From the NCBI GenBank assembly GCA_015494845.1, contig WGAL01000262.1, forward strand, positions 1 through 10,735: DNA of 10,735 bases, in the 5' to 3' direction. The position numbers and the translations under genes were made by a program. The notes under the pieces are model-generated. The model saw nothing but the letters and a program-made list of their open reading frames with translations, was not told where the DNA came from and searched no databases. Origin of the DNA: Melioribacteraceae bacterium (GTDB taxonomy: Bacteria; Bacteroidota; Ignavibacteria; Ignavibacteriales; Melioribacteraceae). Below are positions 1 through 8,622 of the stretch, in pieces (position 1 is the stretch's first letter; each line of letters begins with the position of its first letter).

Positions 1-2
1 AA

Positions 3-869
3 ACGAATCCGAACGTGCAAGTCGCAGGTTGCACCGTAGGCGCTTTTATTAACAACGATTGGACGATAGCCGCCGGTCGCGCTTTTAACGAACGCGAAAT
101 AAAACGCCGCGAAAGGAAAGTTATTCTCGGCGCGGACGTGGCGAAAAAATTGTTTAAGAATATTAATCCTGTAGGACTTTACGTTAAAGTTGATGGACAC
201 AAGTTAAAAGTAATCGGCGTGCTTGAAGCAAAAGGCGCTGTTTTCGGAAGAAGTCAAGACAATCTTGTCGTAATGCCGATTACGACTTTCGGCTCGTTTT
301 ACGGAAAGCGGCGCTCTATAAGTATTACAGTTTCATCTTGGTCGAAAGAGGATTATGACGAACTACTCGAAAAAGCGCGAGGAATTATGCGCGCGATAAG
401 AAAAGTTCCGCCAGGCGAGGAGGACAATTTCGGAATTTTCTCGAACGAATCGATAATGGCGCAAATTAACGATATTACAAGCGGCGCGAGAATCGGCTCG
501 ATTGCAATCGCTTTAATTGCGCTACTCGCCGCCGGAATAGGAATTATGAACATAATGTTGGTTTCCGTTACGGAACGCACAAAAGAGATCGGAATTCGCA
601 AAGCCGTCGGAGCGAAAAGAAGAAACATTTTAACGCAGTTCCTTGCCGAAGCGGTTACGCTTTCGCTTGCAGGCGGAATTTTGGGAATAATTTTAGGCGT
701 CGCCGTCGGAAATATTGCAGGCTCGTTTTTGAACGCATCCGCGACAATTCCGATTTTGTGGGTATTGATTGGAATATTTCTCTGCGTCTTGGTCGGAATC
801 GGTTTCGGGACTTACCCTGCCTACAAAGCCGCAAATCTCGATCCGATTGACGCTTTGCGATATGAATAA
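3..869 (+). CDS. MacB/FtsX-type ABC transporter permease, C-terminal part (5' truncated by window edge)
   Basis: The reading frame is open to the left edge, so the true start and first membrane helix lie outside. A GTG at 15 is in frame but the upstream codons continue the domain, so it is not taken as the start. Numbering from that GTG, residues 1 to about 155 are the end of the extracytoplasmic MacB-type domain (for example GRAF and VIGVLEAKG). Three hydrophobic helices follow at about 160-184, 209-236 and 245-268. Between the first two is ERTKEIGIRKAVGAKRRNI (187-205), the hallmark cytoplasmic coupling segment of FtsX-domain permeases. The C-terminus PAYKAANLDPIDALRYE is the usual family ending. 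Known members work with a LolD/MacB-type ATPase, and often a periplasmic adaptor, to export or mechanically move substrates at the cell envelope. The substrate cannot be read from this fragment. It ends with TAA and is convergent with the M16 peptidase gene. Confidence 0.9.
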   Translation, partial: TNPNVQVAGCTVGAFINNDWTIAAGRAFNEREIKRRERKVILGADVAKKLFKNINPVGLYVKVDGHKLKVIGVLEAKGAVFGRSQDNLVVMPITTFGSFYGKRRSISITVSSWSKEDYDELLEKARGIMRAIRKVPPGEEDNFGIFSNESIMAQINDITSGARIGSIAIALIALLAAGIGIMNIMLVSVTERTKEIGIRKAVGAKRRNILTQFLAEAVTLSLAGGILGIILGVAVGNIAGSFLNASATIPILWVLIGIFLCVLVGIGFGTYPAYKAANLDPIDALRYE

Positions 870-887
870 TTTTTATCAATAATATGA

Positions 888-911
888 AGAGACGCGATTA
901 ATCGCGTCTCT
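888..911. repeat. Perfect 24-nt palindrome between convergent genes
   Basis: The two halves AGAGACGCGATT and AATCGCGTCTCT are exact reverse complements. As RNA they give a 10-bp GC-rich stem with a TTAA loop. The site lies 19 nt past the permease stop and 33 nt past the 3' end of the convergent peptidase gene. Neither strand has a run of Ts directly after the stem, so it is not a textbook intrinsic terminator. It could stop or protect both transcripts, or be one copy of a dispersed palindromic repeat. Only one copy was noticed in this window. Confidence 0.75.
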
Positions 912-944
912 ACAAAAGCGAAAAAAACGATAAATACGAACTGT

Positions 945-2180
945 CTAATTTAATTCGCTACTTAAAATTTCAACTTGGGTAAATGTTTCAGGATTAAATA
1001 TTTCCGCGCTTAATTCGTTAATTTCGGAAAGAGTTGTTTCATTCAGTTCGTTTTTAACTTCTTCAATCGATTTGATTCTGCCGGCGTAAATATATGAATT
1101 TGCAATTCGCGACATTCTTCCGCTTAAATCTTCGGTTCCCAAAACAATATTGCTGAGCAAAATTTTCTTCGCTTTTTCCAATTCGCTTTTCTTCACGTTG
1201 CCGCGCGATAATTTATTCAACTCGCTAAAAATTTGGTCTGTAGCTTTTTTTCTGTTTTCAGGATTTGTGGAAAAATAAATTCCCAAAGTCGAGGCGTCGG
1301 AATATCCGTTGACGAAAGAATTGATTTGATACGCAATGCCCTTGTTTTCGCGCAAGTTAATAAAAAGTCTCGATGCGCTTCCTTCGCCGAGAATAATTGA
1401 AAGCAATCTTATTTTCAAATACAAATCGCTTGTAAATCCGGATACGGCTTTCCCGATTACCGAATAATATTGATTTACCGGACGATAAATCGAAGCAAAA
1501 CTTTTCGAATTATCAAGCACAAGTTTTTTGCGCTTTTTTTTATTGCATTTGGGAACCGTTAAATATTTTTCCGCTAAGCTCACTATTTTATCGTGATTAA
1601 CATTTCCTACGGCGACAATATACAGTTCTTTGTTTCCGTAATGTTTTGTGAAATATTCCAACAAATCACCGCGGTTAAATGCAAGAATGTTTTCACGCGT
1701 TCCGATAACCGGAAAACCAAGCGAAGTATCTCCTAAAATTTGTTTTTCAAATTCATCGAAAATAAATTCTTCCGGCGTATCCAAAATATCGTTCAATTCG
1801 TCGGCAATTACATTCGCTTCTTTTTCGATTTCCTTTTGCTCGAACAATGAATTGCGAATCATATCGCTTAAAATTTCGAACGATTTTTCGAGCGAATTAT
1901 TCAATCCTCGCGCGTAATAACAAGTGTTTTCTTTCGACGTGAAAGCGTTCAAATACGCACCGTTTTTTTCAACGGCAAGGGAAATTTGTTTTGCGCTTCT
2001 CTTTCTCGTTCCCTTAAACATCATATGCTCGATGAAATGCGAAATACCGTTGTTTTTTAAATTCTCGTCGCGGGAACCGGTATTAAACCAAAATCCGAGA
2101 ACGTAAGATTCGGCAAAATCAAGTTTTTCGGTAATAACGTAAACGCACTTATTTAACGAAGTTATATTTATTATATTCAT
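945..2180 (-). CDS. M16 family zinc metallopeptidase (processing-peptidase-like)
   Basis: The 411-residue protein has the inverted zinc motif HFIEH (residues 48-52) of M16 peptidases. A distal glutamate, E128 in ANVIADELN, lies 75 residues beyond H52, giving the family's HxxEH-x75-E pattern, and E121 sits one helix turn pair earlier. The C-terminal half carries SRLFINLRENKGIAY (270-284), the conserved Arg/Tyr substrate-binding segment. The protein therefore keeps both halves of a short, single-unit M16B enzyme. Family members cleave peptides, or signal or presequences, inside a clamshell chamber. No signal peptide is visible, so a cytoplasmic location is likely. The ATG at 2180 is preceded by AAAGGA with 8 nt spacing, and the stop is TAG. 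It lies downstream of pcrA on the same strand, separated by a terminator. The physiological substrate is unknown. Confidence 0.93.
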   Translation of the reverse strand: MNIINITSLNKCVYVITEKLDFAESYVLGFWFNTGSRDENLKNNGISHFIEHMMFKGTRKRSAKQISLAVEKNGAYLNAFTSKENTCYYARGLNNSLEKSFEILSDMIRNSLFEQKEIEKEANVIADELNDILDTPEEFIFDEFEKQILGDTSLGFPVIGTRENILAFNRGDLLEYFTKHYGNKELYIVAVGNVNHDKIVSLAEKYLTVPKCNKKKRKKLVLDNSKSFASIYRPVNQYYSVIGKAVSGFTSDLYLKIRLLSIILGEGSASRLFINLRENKGIAYQINSFVNGYSDASTLGIYFSTNPENRKKATDQIFSELNKLSRGNVKKSELEKAKKILLSNIVLGTEDLSGRMSRIANSYIYAGRIKSIEEVKNELNETTLSEINELSAEIFNPETFTQVEILSSELN

Positions 2181-2204
2181 TGTTCCTATCCTTTACCTAT
2201 TAAT

Positions 2205-2236
2205 AAAAAAGGCTGCCCGAAAGAACAGCCCTTTTT
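2205..2236 (-). terminator. Intrinsic terminator after pcrA
   Basis: On the minus strand the arms GGCTG (2230-2226) and CAGCC (2215-2211) form the core. It can be extended inward by U-G and C-G pairs around a UUUC loop. Six Ts follow (2210-2205), and an A-run on the 5' side can pair with them. The hairpin starts 42 nt past the pcrA stop and ends only 24 nt before the M16 start codon. Confidence 0.8.
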
Positions 2237-2278
2237 ATCATTCATCATCAACAAACAAAGGAGGTTCATTTATTGAAA

Positions 2279-4441
2279 TTAAATAATAGTCAAATTAGCA
2301 AATTTTGCAATTAATCTTTTTGTTCCGTGGTCTTCAAAATTAATCGTAATTTTTGCAGTGTCGCCGGAACCGTCGATTGCCATAATTTTTCCTTCGCCGA
2401 AAATCTCGTGACGGACGCGGCTTCCTACGCGATACGAGCGTCTTTCCTGTCCGTCGCCCTCGCCGTAAAGCCCGTCGTAATAAGCTTTTCTTTTTCTTCC
2501 CGAACGCACGCCGGTTTGTCTTTCTTCAACAATTGTTTCCGGGTCCATTTCATCAATAAAACGGGAGCGATCTTGATAGGCAACCTCACCAAAACGATAA
2601 CGCGAACGCGCGTAAGTTAAATACAATTTGTCCTTGGCGCGAGTGCAAGCCACGTAAAACAATCTTCTTTCTTCTTCGATATCCGCGTCGCTGTCAAAAC
2701 GTTGGTTTATCGGGAACAAATCTTCTTCGAGCCCGGTTACGAACACAACCGGAAATTCCAAACCTTTCGCGCTGTGAACCGTCATTAAAGTTACCATATT
2801 CGATTTGTCGTCCATTTGATCAACACCGCTTACAAGGGAAACTTCCGCGAGAAAATCATCGATTGTCGCGCCTTTGTTCGCTCTGGTAAATTCGCGTATT
2901 GCGTTTAACAATTCCTGAACATTGTAATAACGGTTCATATCGTCTTTGTTTTTGCTTTCCTTGTAGAGTTGCAAAATTCCGAGTTCATCGACAAGCGCGG
3001 AAGTAAGTTCGTACAAGGAAAGTTTATCCTTCAAATCGATGTATTTATCGAGAAGAAGTTTAAATTGCTTTACGTTTTTCTGGATTCTCTCTTTAACTTC
3101 AATTACCTCGAAAATTCTTCCCATCGTTGTCAAAAAACTGATATTCAACCGACGGGAAAAAGCGAGCATTTTTTCAATTGAAGTGTTTCCGATACCGCGT
3201 TGCGGAAAATTCATAATTCTCAGTAAACTTTCCTCGTCTTCGGGATTTGCAAGAACGCGCAAATACGCGATTATATCTTTTACTTCCTTTCTTCTGTAAA
3301 ACTCAACGCCGCCGATTATTTGATACGGAATTTTCTCGCGGCGCAAAGCGTCTTCCAGCGCGCGCGATTGCGAGTTTGTGCGGTATAAAATAGCAATGTC
3401 GCTAAGACTTAATTTTCTTTTCTGAACTTCTTGCTTAATCCGTTTCGAAATTTGATACGCTTCGTCTTTTTCGTCCGAACAACGAATAACGGAAACTTTA
3501 TCGCCCTCTTCCCTTTCCGTCCAAAGATTTTTTTGTATTTGGTTTTTATTATTCGCAATTACCGAATTTGCGGCTCTCAAAATATTTTGAGTGGAACGGT
3601 AATTTTGTTCAAGCTTGAAAATCTTGGCGTTCGGAAAATCTTTCTCAAAATCCAAAATGTTGGAAATATCCGCTCCGCGCCAAGCGTAAATACTTTGCGC
3701 GTCGTCGCCGACAACGGTAACTTTAATGCGCGAGGAAGTCATCATCTTAATTAAATTGTACTGCGCCCGGTTTGTGTCTTGATATTCGTCAACCAAGATA
3801 TATCTTGTTCTTCCGCGGTATCTCGACGCGACTTTCGGGTACCTTTCAAACAATTCCAGCGGTTTTAGCAACAAATCGTCAAAATCCATCGCGTTATTTT
3901 CAAACAAGCGTTTATCGTAATGTTCGTAAATATCGGCGAATTTTTCATCGGCAACAGTGTCCATAAAATTTTGTCTGAAATCTTCCACCGTAACCATATG
4001 ATTTTTCATATTGCTGATTCTGTGCTGAACGGAATTAGGCGAAAACATATCGCCGGGGATATTCAGTTCTTCTATTACGTGGGAAACCAACTGAACCGAA
4101 TCGTCTCGGTCGTAAATTGAAAAATTTGCCTTGTATCCCAATTTTTCGGAATTTTCTCTTAAAATACGCGCAAAAACGGAATGAAATGTTCCCATTAAAA
4201 TTTCGGAAGCTTGTTTGCCAACCAATTTTTTGATGCGGTCTTTCATTTCGTTGGCAGCTTTGTTAGTAAATGTCAAAGCCAAAATTGATGAGGGTTCGTA
4301 ACCGTTTTCAATCAAATACGCAATTTTATGCGTTAAAACCTTGGTTTTCCCCGAGCCGGCGCCCGCAATGATTAGTTGCGGCCCTTTTGTGTATTCGACC
4401 GCTTCCTGTTGCGCGGCGTTAAGACTTTTTAATATTTTCAT
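2279..4441 (-). CDS. pcrA: ATP-dependent DNA helicase PcrA/UvrD (superfamily 1A)
   Basis: The 720-residue protein has the complete set of SF1A helicase motifs in order. These are the Q-motif LNAAQQEAV (7-15), Walker A AGAGSGKT (26-33, catalytic K32), LTFTNKAANEM, Walker B VDEYQDTN (D218, E219), GDDAQSIYAWRGAD (motif III), LEQNYRST (motif IV), TVHSAKGLEF (motif V) and EERRLFYVACTRAKD (motif VI). The length is normal for PcrA/UvrD. The C-terminal tail (VGSRVRHEIFGEGKI onward) is the Tudor-like domain that in known PcrA/UvrD proteins contacts RNA polymerase. Its known roles are 3'-5' unwinding in nucleotide excision repair, removing RecA or stalled polymerase, and plasmid replication in some hosts. 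The ATG at 4441 follows AGGAG with about 5 nt spacing. A Bacteroidota-like promoter lies just upstream, and a terminator follows the gene, so it appears monocistronic. Assignment to PcrA rather than Rep rests on the tail and overall sequence character. Confidence 0.97.
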   Translation of the reverse strand: MKILKSLNAAQQEAVEYTKGPQLIIAGAGSGKTKVLTHKIAYLIENGYEPSSILALTFTNKAANEMKDRIKKLVGKQASEILMGTFHSVFARILRENSEKLGYKANFSIYDRDDSVQLVSHVIEELNIPGDMFSPNSVQHRISNMKNHMVTVEDFRQNFMDTVADEKFADIYEHYDKRLFENNAMDFDDLLLKPLELFERYPKVASRYRGRTRYILVDEYQDTNRAQYNLIKMMTSSRIKVTVVGDDAQSIYAWRGADISNILDFEKDFPNAKIFKLEQNYRSTQNILRAANSVIANNKNQIQKNLWTEREEGDKVSVIRCSDEKDEAYQISKRIKQEVQKRKLSLSDIAILYRTNSQSRALEDALRREKIPYQIIGGVEFYRRKEVKDIIAYLRVLANPEDEESLLRIMNFPQRGIGNTSIEKMLAFSRRLNISFLTTMGRIFEVIEVKERIQKNVKQFKLLLDKYIDLKDKLSLYELTSALVDELGILQLYKESKNKDDMNRYYNVQELLNAIREFTRANKGATIDDFLAEVSLVSGVDQMDDKSNMVTLMTVHSAKGLEFPVVFVTGLEEDLFPINQRFDSDADIEEERRLFYVACTRAKDKLYLTYARSRYRFGEVAYQDRSRFIDEMDPETIVEERQTGVRSGRKRKAYYDGLYGEGDGQERRSYRVGSRVRHEIFGEGKIMAIDGSGDTAKITINFEDHGTKRLIAKFANLTII

Positions 4442-4463
4442 AACTCCTCAAAATTTTGAAGTG

Positions 4464-4495
4464 CAAATATAATGAAATATTACCGATTCATGAAA
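4464..4495 (-). promoter_or_regulatory. Probable pcrA promoter, Bacteroidota-like
   Basis: On the minus strand TATATTTG (4471-4464) is a perfect match to the TAnnTTTG -7 element of the Bacteroidota primary sigma factor. TTTC (4495-4492), one mismatch from the TTTG -33 element, lies 20 nt upstream of it. Transcription would start around 4459, giving an untranslated leader of roughly 18 nt that contains the AGGAG ribosome site. Confidence 0.5.
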
Positions 4496-4547
4496 TTTTT
4501 CTTGTTTTTAGCCTATAAATCAATTTTCTAAAATAAAAGCTAAACTA

Positions 4548-4576
4548 TTTTAATACCTTGCACGATAATATATTTT
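4548..4576 (+). promoter_or_regulatory. Possible promoter of the tonB-like/MCP unit
   Basis: TATATTTT (4569-4576) matches TAnnTTTG at five of six fixed positions, and a TTT (4548-4550) lies 18 nt upstream. It sits about 37 nt before the ATG at 4613, in the divergent gap with pcrA. The AT-richness of the gap makes chance matches likely. No other start signal stood out on this strand. Confidence 0.3.
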
Positions 4577-4612
4577 AGAAATTTCAATCAAAATAACAAA
4601 AGGATACGTACA

Positions 4613-4998
4613 ATGAAAACGTCAAGCATGTTTTTTTTGACGTTCATTTTGTTCGTTATAACTTCTCCACAAGTTATTTTTCCACAACCGGAAGGTGACG
4701 GATATCTTCCTGCTGCAGAAGTAATGCCTACTCCCATTGGAGGATTAAAAGGAATATATAAGAAAATCGAATATCCTGAAATCGCCAGGAAATCAGGAAT
4801 TGAAGGCAAGTATATGTAATTGCATATGTAAATGAAAATGGCGGAGTTGATGAAGTAAAAGTTCTTAAAGGCATAGGCGGAGGTTGTGACGAAGCCGCTG
4901 CAAGGGCGGTAAAAGCGACTAAATTCATTCCCGGAAAAGCAAAAGGAACAAACGTTAAAGTCAAAGTAGCATTACCAATTGTTTTTAAGCTAAAATAA
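4613..4998 (+). pseudogene. Small exported TonB C-terminal-domain protein, frameshifted
   Basis: An ATG preceded by AAAAGGA begins a protein with a hydrophobic N-terminus (about residues 6-20), a likely signal peptide or membrane anchor. The start of a TonB_C fold follows (YKKIEYPEIARKSGIEGK, ending at residue 66), then the frame stops at 4817-4819. From 4813 the next frame continues the same domain without a gap (VIAYVNENGGVDEVKVLKGI, then FIPGKAKG) to TAA at 4996-4998. Restoring one G after the AAG codon at 4808-4810 gives a continuous 128-residue protein reading GKVYVIAYVNENG, the normal TonB_C consensus. No start codon lies near the break in the second frame, and no slippery heptamer was seen. 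TonB_C domains contact outer-membrane receptors or act as small periplasmic proteins. Either the gene is freshly inactivated or the base is a read or assembly error. It ends 27 nt before the MCP gene, so the two probably share a transcript. Confidence 0.85.
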
Positions 4999-5025
4999 AA
5001 AAACATACCAAGAAAGAAGGTAACC

Positions 5026-7107
5026 ATGAGTAGGGTAAGTCAAAGATTTGCTGATTTAAATATAACAACAAAGATTCGCGGCGGTTTTCTGTTAATTGCA
5101 ATTATCTCAACCTTGATTGCAATTAACGATTATTTCCAATTTAAAAATTTTGAGACAACGATAAATACAATTTTTACCGACTTCGTTGAGCCATCAGGAA
5201 CAATTTACTCACTATTGGAAGACATTCAAAATATCGAGAAAAAAACACTCGAATTGGCAAATCCTCAATTCGCTGAAAGAAAAGATTTAATACTTAACGA
5301 TATAAACAGTTTGCGAAAAGCGATAAATTCCAAGTTTGCAGAAATTGAGAAAAAATTCGAAGCCACACAATATTCCGAAACTGTAAAGAACCTTAAAGAA
5401 AAATGGCTTTCATACAGTAATAATGTTATTGACGGAATAATAAGCGCCGTAAATATGGGACTATATGATATGGCCGGAGAAATTTCAACATCTCTCGGTG
5501 TAACTGAAGGGAATAAACTTTCAGACCAATTTAGAGTATTTGATAAACAACTTAAAATATCAGCCACAAAATTAAGAGAGAATACAAATAACCTTGTTTC
5601 CTACGCAGTTACTGTTTTATTCATTGGAATGGGCTTAGGCGCGTTTATTTTCTTATTTGCATTTTTTGTTCTCGGTCCGTCAATAACAAAACCGCTAATA
5701 CGTCTGAAAAATATTATTACGGAATACGCTATCGGCAAATTCGATAAATCTCTTAATGTTAACCAGAAAGATGAAATAGGAGAACTTGCCGATGCAATGC
5801 GTAAATTACGCGCCGCGCAGGAAGAGAAAATTCGAGCTGCAACTGATATTGCGAACGGTAAATTTACGAAAGTAAAACCGGCTTCGGAATATGACGAACT
5901 GGCTATTGCATTTAACAGACAAGTGGAAATAATAAGCGACATAATTACCGAAATTGAACATATTTCAAAAAAGAATACAGAAGAAGGTGACTTATTTGTA
6001 AGAATTCAATACGAAAAATTCTCCGGTGAATGGAAAAAACTTGCCGAATCTATTAATAAAATGCTCGATATCGTAATCGAACCTATTGAAGAAGCAAGCT
6101 CAATTCTTGCAAAAATGGGCAATGGAGATTTTACAGATAGAGTTCGCGGCGAGTATAAAGGATTTTACAAAAAATTGAAAGACGACGTAAACCACGTTGC
6201 AGAATCAATGAACAACGCCATTTTCAACGTTATAGAAACAATCAACAAATTAGCCGATTCGGCGAATGAAATTCTGCAAAAAACAAGTGAAATGGCGGCA
6301 GGGGCAAATGAGCAAAACGAACAATCTTCCGAAGTTGCAAGCGCAATAGAGGAAATGACAAAAACAATCGTAAATAACTCGCAAAACGTTGTAATGATTG
6401 AAAAGCAAAGTCGCGCTGCAAGTGAAAAAGCAACAGAGGGAGGCGAAGTAGTAAATAAAACAGTGGAAGGCATAGACAGGATTGCCGATATTGTAATAGG
6501 TACTGCTTCAACAATGCGTGAATTAGGAACAAGCAGCGAACGAATTAATGAAGTTGTTGAAGTTATTAACGAAATTGCCGATCAAACAAACTTGCTTGCT
6601 CTTAATGCTGCAATTGAAGCCGCTCGCGCAGGCGAGCACGGAAGAGGATTTGCCGTAGTTGCCGATGAAGTAAGAAAACTTGCCGAAAGAACCCAACACG
6701 CTACAAAAGAAATTGCCGAAATGATTGCCGAAATTCAGACGAAAACAAGAGACGCGATTGTTGCTATTAATTCAAGCGCCGATGAGGTGGAAAAAGATAA
6801 AGGACTTGCTCAAAATGCAAAACAGGCTCTTGAAGAAATAATTAACAATGCAAATGAAATTTCCGAATTAATTTCTCAACTTGCAGCTGCTTTGGAAGAA
6901 GAATCAAGAACGAGCGAAGAAATAAGTAAAAGCATCGAGGCAATCAGCTATGTTGCGGAAAACACTGCGGCAAATACCGGATATATTACAAATACCGCGG
7001 AAATTATGTACGATAACACTGCCCGCTTACAAGAATTAGTAAAACAATTTAAGATTTCATCCTCCTCCCTACCTGAAAATGTTCCACAACATTTATTGAC
7101 AAATTAA
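5026..7107 (+). CDS. Methyl-accepting chemotaxis protein with a poly-HAMP array
   Basis: The 693-residue transducer has TM1 at about 20-34, a mostly helical periplasmic region (35-190, 4-helix-bundle-like) and TM2 at about 191-217. A canonical HAMP domain follows (218-266, ending in [13 protein letters not shown]). Three further HAMP-like units can be read before the signalling hairpin: about 267-303, 304-352 (EEGDLFVRI, then [12 protein letters not shown]) and 351-400 ([16 protein letters not shown]). The hairpin tip, [19 protein letters not shown] onward (515-555), is the highly conserved CheA/CheW-binding region. The arms are about 19-20 heptads each by eye, compatible with a 40H-type receptor. 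EE pairs in the arms are candidate methylation sites. No CheR-binding pentapeptide is present at the C-terminus. The periplasmic ligand is unknown. The ATG follows GAAGG with 5 nt spacing. The gene is followed by a strong terminator. No che genes are in the window. Confidence 0.95.
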   Translation: MSRVSQRFADLNITTKIRGGFLLIAIISTLIAINDYFQFKNFETTINTIFTDFVEPSGTIYSLLEDIQNIEKKTLELANPQFAERKDLILNDINSLRKAINSKFAEIEKKFEATQYSETVKNLKEKWLSYSNNVIDGIISAVNMGLYDMAGEISTSLGVTEGNKLSDQFRVFDKQLKISATKLRENTNNLVSYAVTVLFIGMGLGAFIFLFAFFVLGPSITKPLIRLKNIITEYAIGKFDKSLNVNQKDEIGELADAMRKLRAAQEEKIRAATDIANGKFTKVKPASEYDELAIAFNRQVEIISDIITEIEHISKKNTEEGDLFVRIQYEKFSGEWKKLAESINKMLDIVIEPIEEASSILAKMGNGDFTDRVRGEYKGFYKKLKDDVNHVAESMNNAIFNVIETINKLADSANEILQKTSEMAAGANEQNEQSSEVASAIEEMTKTIVNNSQNVVMIEKQSRAASEKATEGGEVVNKTVEGIDRIADIVIGTASTMRELGTSSERINEVVEVINEIADQTNLLALNAAIEAARAGEHGRGFAVVADEVRKLAERTQHATKEIAEMIAEIQTKTRDAIVAINSSADEVEKDKGLAQNAKQALEEIINNANEISELISQLAAALEEESRTSEEISKSIEAISYVAENTAANTGYITNTAEIMYDNTARLQELVKQFKISSSSLPENVPQHLLTN

Positions 7108-7130
7108 GACCGTTCATGTAATGCGAATAA

Positions 7131-7162
7131 AAAAGGCGAATAAATTTCTTTATTCGCCTTTT
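7131..7162. terminator. Bidirectional terminator between the MCP gene and trpB
   Basis: The arms at 7131-7144 and 7149-7162 are perfectly complementary over 14 bp (core GGCGAATAAA/TTTATTCGCC) around a TTTC loop. The A/T-flanked stem reads into six or more Ts on the minus strand and into CTTTCTTTC-like sequence on the plus strand. It therefore serves trpB strongly and the MCP gene plausibly. It starts 23 nt past the MCP stop and ends 10 nt from the trpB stop. Confidence 0.9.
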
Positions 7163-7172
7163 CTTTCTTCAA

Positions 7173-8534
7173 TTACTGAATATCCGGCAAATCCGCCAAA
7201 TAGTGCAATATGGTTTCTTCCGGCAATTGGTAATCTTCAAGTTTATTGTTAATGTAAGATTCGTATGCGCCCAAATCGAGGAAGCCGTGCCCTGAAAGGT
7301 TAAACAAAATCGTTTTCGCTTCGCCGGTTTCTTTACACTTCAACGCTTCCGAAATTGCGCCTTTTATTGCGTGCGCGCTTTCCGGTGCCGGCAAAATTCC
7401 TTCCGCTTTGAGGAAATCCCTCGCCGCATCAAATACTTCGATTTGGTGGAAGCTCTGAGCTTCAATTACTTTTTCGTCGTATAGTTTAGAAACGGTCGGC
7501 GCCATTCCGTGGTATCTCAAGCCGCCTGCGTGAATTGAAGGCGGAACAAAAGAGTGCCCGAGCGTAAACATCTTAATTAACGGCGTGTAACCGGCGACGT
7601 CGCCCAAATCATATAAATATTTGCCTTTGGTTAAAGTAGGACAAGACGCTGGTTCTATTGCGATTACGCGCAAATCTTTTTTATCTCCTCTGAGTTTATC
7701 ATAAATAAACGGGAAACTCAGTCCTGCAAAATTGCTTCCGCCTCCGGCGCTTGCGATAATAATATCCGGATAATCGCCAACCTTCTCCAATTGCTTTTTC
7801 GCTTCTTGTCCGATAATTGTTTGGTGCAACATTACGTGATTTAGAACGCTTCCTAACGAATAATTTGTTTCTCTGTCTTGAACCGCAAGCTCAATCGCTT
7901 CGCTAATTGCAATTCCGAGAGAACCAGGAGAATCCGGTTCTTGTTCGAGAATCGCCCTTCCCGATTGCGTAAGATTTGAAGGACTCGGAACAACTTCCGC
8001 TCCGTGCATTTGCATCAACGTTTTGCGATACGGTTTTTGGTGAAAACTAACTTTTACCATAAACACTTGTAATTTCAATCCAAAATGTTGTGTCGCAATG
8101 GAAAGCGCACTTCCCCACTGTCCTGCTCCGGTTTCCGTTGTTATTCTTTTTATTCCTGCACGTTTGTTGTAATACGCCTGCGCAATCGCCGTATTTGTTT
8201 TATGGCTCCCGGCAGGATTTACGCCTTCGTATTTATAATAAATTTTTGCAGGCGTTCCGAGCAATTCTTCAAGTCTGTAAGCACGATAAAGCGGCGTCGG
8301 GCGGCTCAACGAATAAATTTCAAGAATTTCTTCCGGTATGTCGATAAATCTTTGCGGACTCATCTCCTGCTCGATTAATTCCATCGGAAAAATAGCCAAA
8401 AGGTCTTCCGGCGAAACCGGTTCTTTTGTTTGCGGATTTAACGGCGGTTGCAACGGCGAAGGTAAATCCGGCAAAATATTATAATATTGTCTCGGCATTT
8501 CTTTGGTCGAAAGATGAATTACATTTTCTCGCAT
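7173..8534 (-). CDS. trpB: TrpB2-type tryptophan synthase beta-like enzyme (PLP-dependent)
   Basis: The 453 residues match the long TrpB2 (TrpB-like) group rather than the shorter TrpB1 that partners TrpA. The N-terminal extension rich in proline (about 20-45) and SRPTPLYRA (77-85) are typical of it. The PLP lysine is K112 in [11 protein letters not shown], the catalytic glutamate is E134 in ETGAGQWG, the phosphate-binding loop is GGGSN (264-268), and the serine near the pyridine nitrogen is in SGHG (414-417). All key residues are present, so an active enzyme is expected. Its likely reaction is beta-replacement of L-serine with indole to give L-tryptophan in the cytosol. No trpA or other trp gene is in the window, so the indole source is unclear. 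The ATG follows AAGGAG with 7 nt spacing. The gene is monocistronic, bounded by a terminator and by an attenuator whose leader peptide has four Trp codons. Confidence 0.95.
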   Translation of the reverse strand: MRENVIHLSTKEMPRQYYNILPDLPSPLQPPLNPQTKEPVSPEDLLAIFPMELIEQEMSPQRFIDIPEEILEIYSLSRPTPLYRAYRLEELLGTPAKIYYKYEGVNPAGSHKTNTAIAQAYYNKRAGIKRITTETGAGQWGSALSIATQHFGLKLQVFMVKVSFHQKPYRKTLMQMHGAEVVPSPSNLTQSGRAILEQEPDSPGSLGIAISEAIELAVQDRETNYSLGSVLNHVMLHQTIIGQEAKKQLEKVGDYPDIIIASAGGGSNFAGLSFPFIYDKLRGDKKDLRVIAIEPASCPTLTKGKYLYDLGDVAGYTPLIKMFTLGHSFVPPSIHAGGLRYHGMAPTVSKLYDEKVIEAQSFHQIEVFDAARDFLKAEGILPAPESAHAIKGAISEALKCKETGEAKTILFNLSGHGFLDLGAYESYINNKLEDYQLPEETILHYLADLPDIQ

Positions 8535-8589
8535 TTTATAACTCCTTATTTTGTTAATGAATATTATTCAATCTTTAATTTTTACAAAT

Positions 8590-8616
8590 AAAAAAGCCGC
8601 AAATAAATGCGGCTTT
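8590..8616 (-). terminator. Second terminator hairpin of the trp leader
   Basis: On the minus strand AAAGCCGCA (8616-8608) pairs perfectly with TGCGGCTTT (8601-8593) around a 6-nt loop and runs into six Ts (8595-8590). It lies 55 nt upstream of the trpB start, inside the same leader. It would block trpB constitutively unless opened. Its 5' arm is complementary to the 3' arm of the first terminator, which offers a way to open it. Confidence 0.85.
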
Positions 8617-8622
8617 AAAATG

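Noticed and set aside
2257..2314. Very strong plus-strand ribosome-site-like AAAGGAGG followed by a TTG-started frame
   Set aside because: The frame is only 13 codons, runs antisense into the 3' end of pcrA, and shows no recognisable product; likely chance.
2327..2620. Plus-strand 97-codon frame opposite the pcrA 3' region
   Set aside because: It is antisense to the conserved helicase C-terminus, with no ribosome site and no recognisable motif.
4442..4612. Leader peptide or riboswitch in the divergent pcrA/tonB-like gap
   Set aside because: Beyond promoter-like boxes and ribosome sites, no short frame with biased codons and no strong hairpin was found.
4811..4819. Programmed frameshift in the TonB-like gene
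   Set aside because: No slippery heptamer or downstream stimulatory structure was seen, and the missing single G explains the break more simply.
6165..6532. Minus-strand open frames of about 100 codons inside the MCP gene
   Set aside because: They are antisense to a strongly conserved coding region, serine/leucine/phenylalanine-rich as expected of a shadow of helical coding sequence, and lack ribosome sites.
8085..8378. Plus-strand frames of 85-97 codons opposite trpB
   Set aside because: They overlap conserved TrpB catalytic coding sequence entirely and have no start signals or family resemblance.
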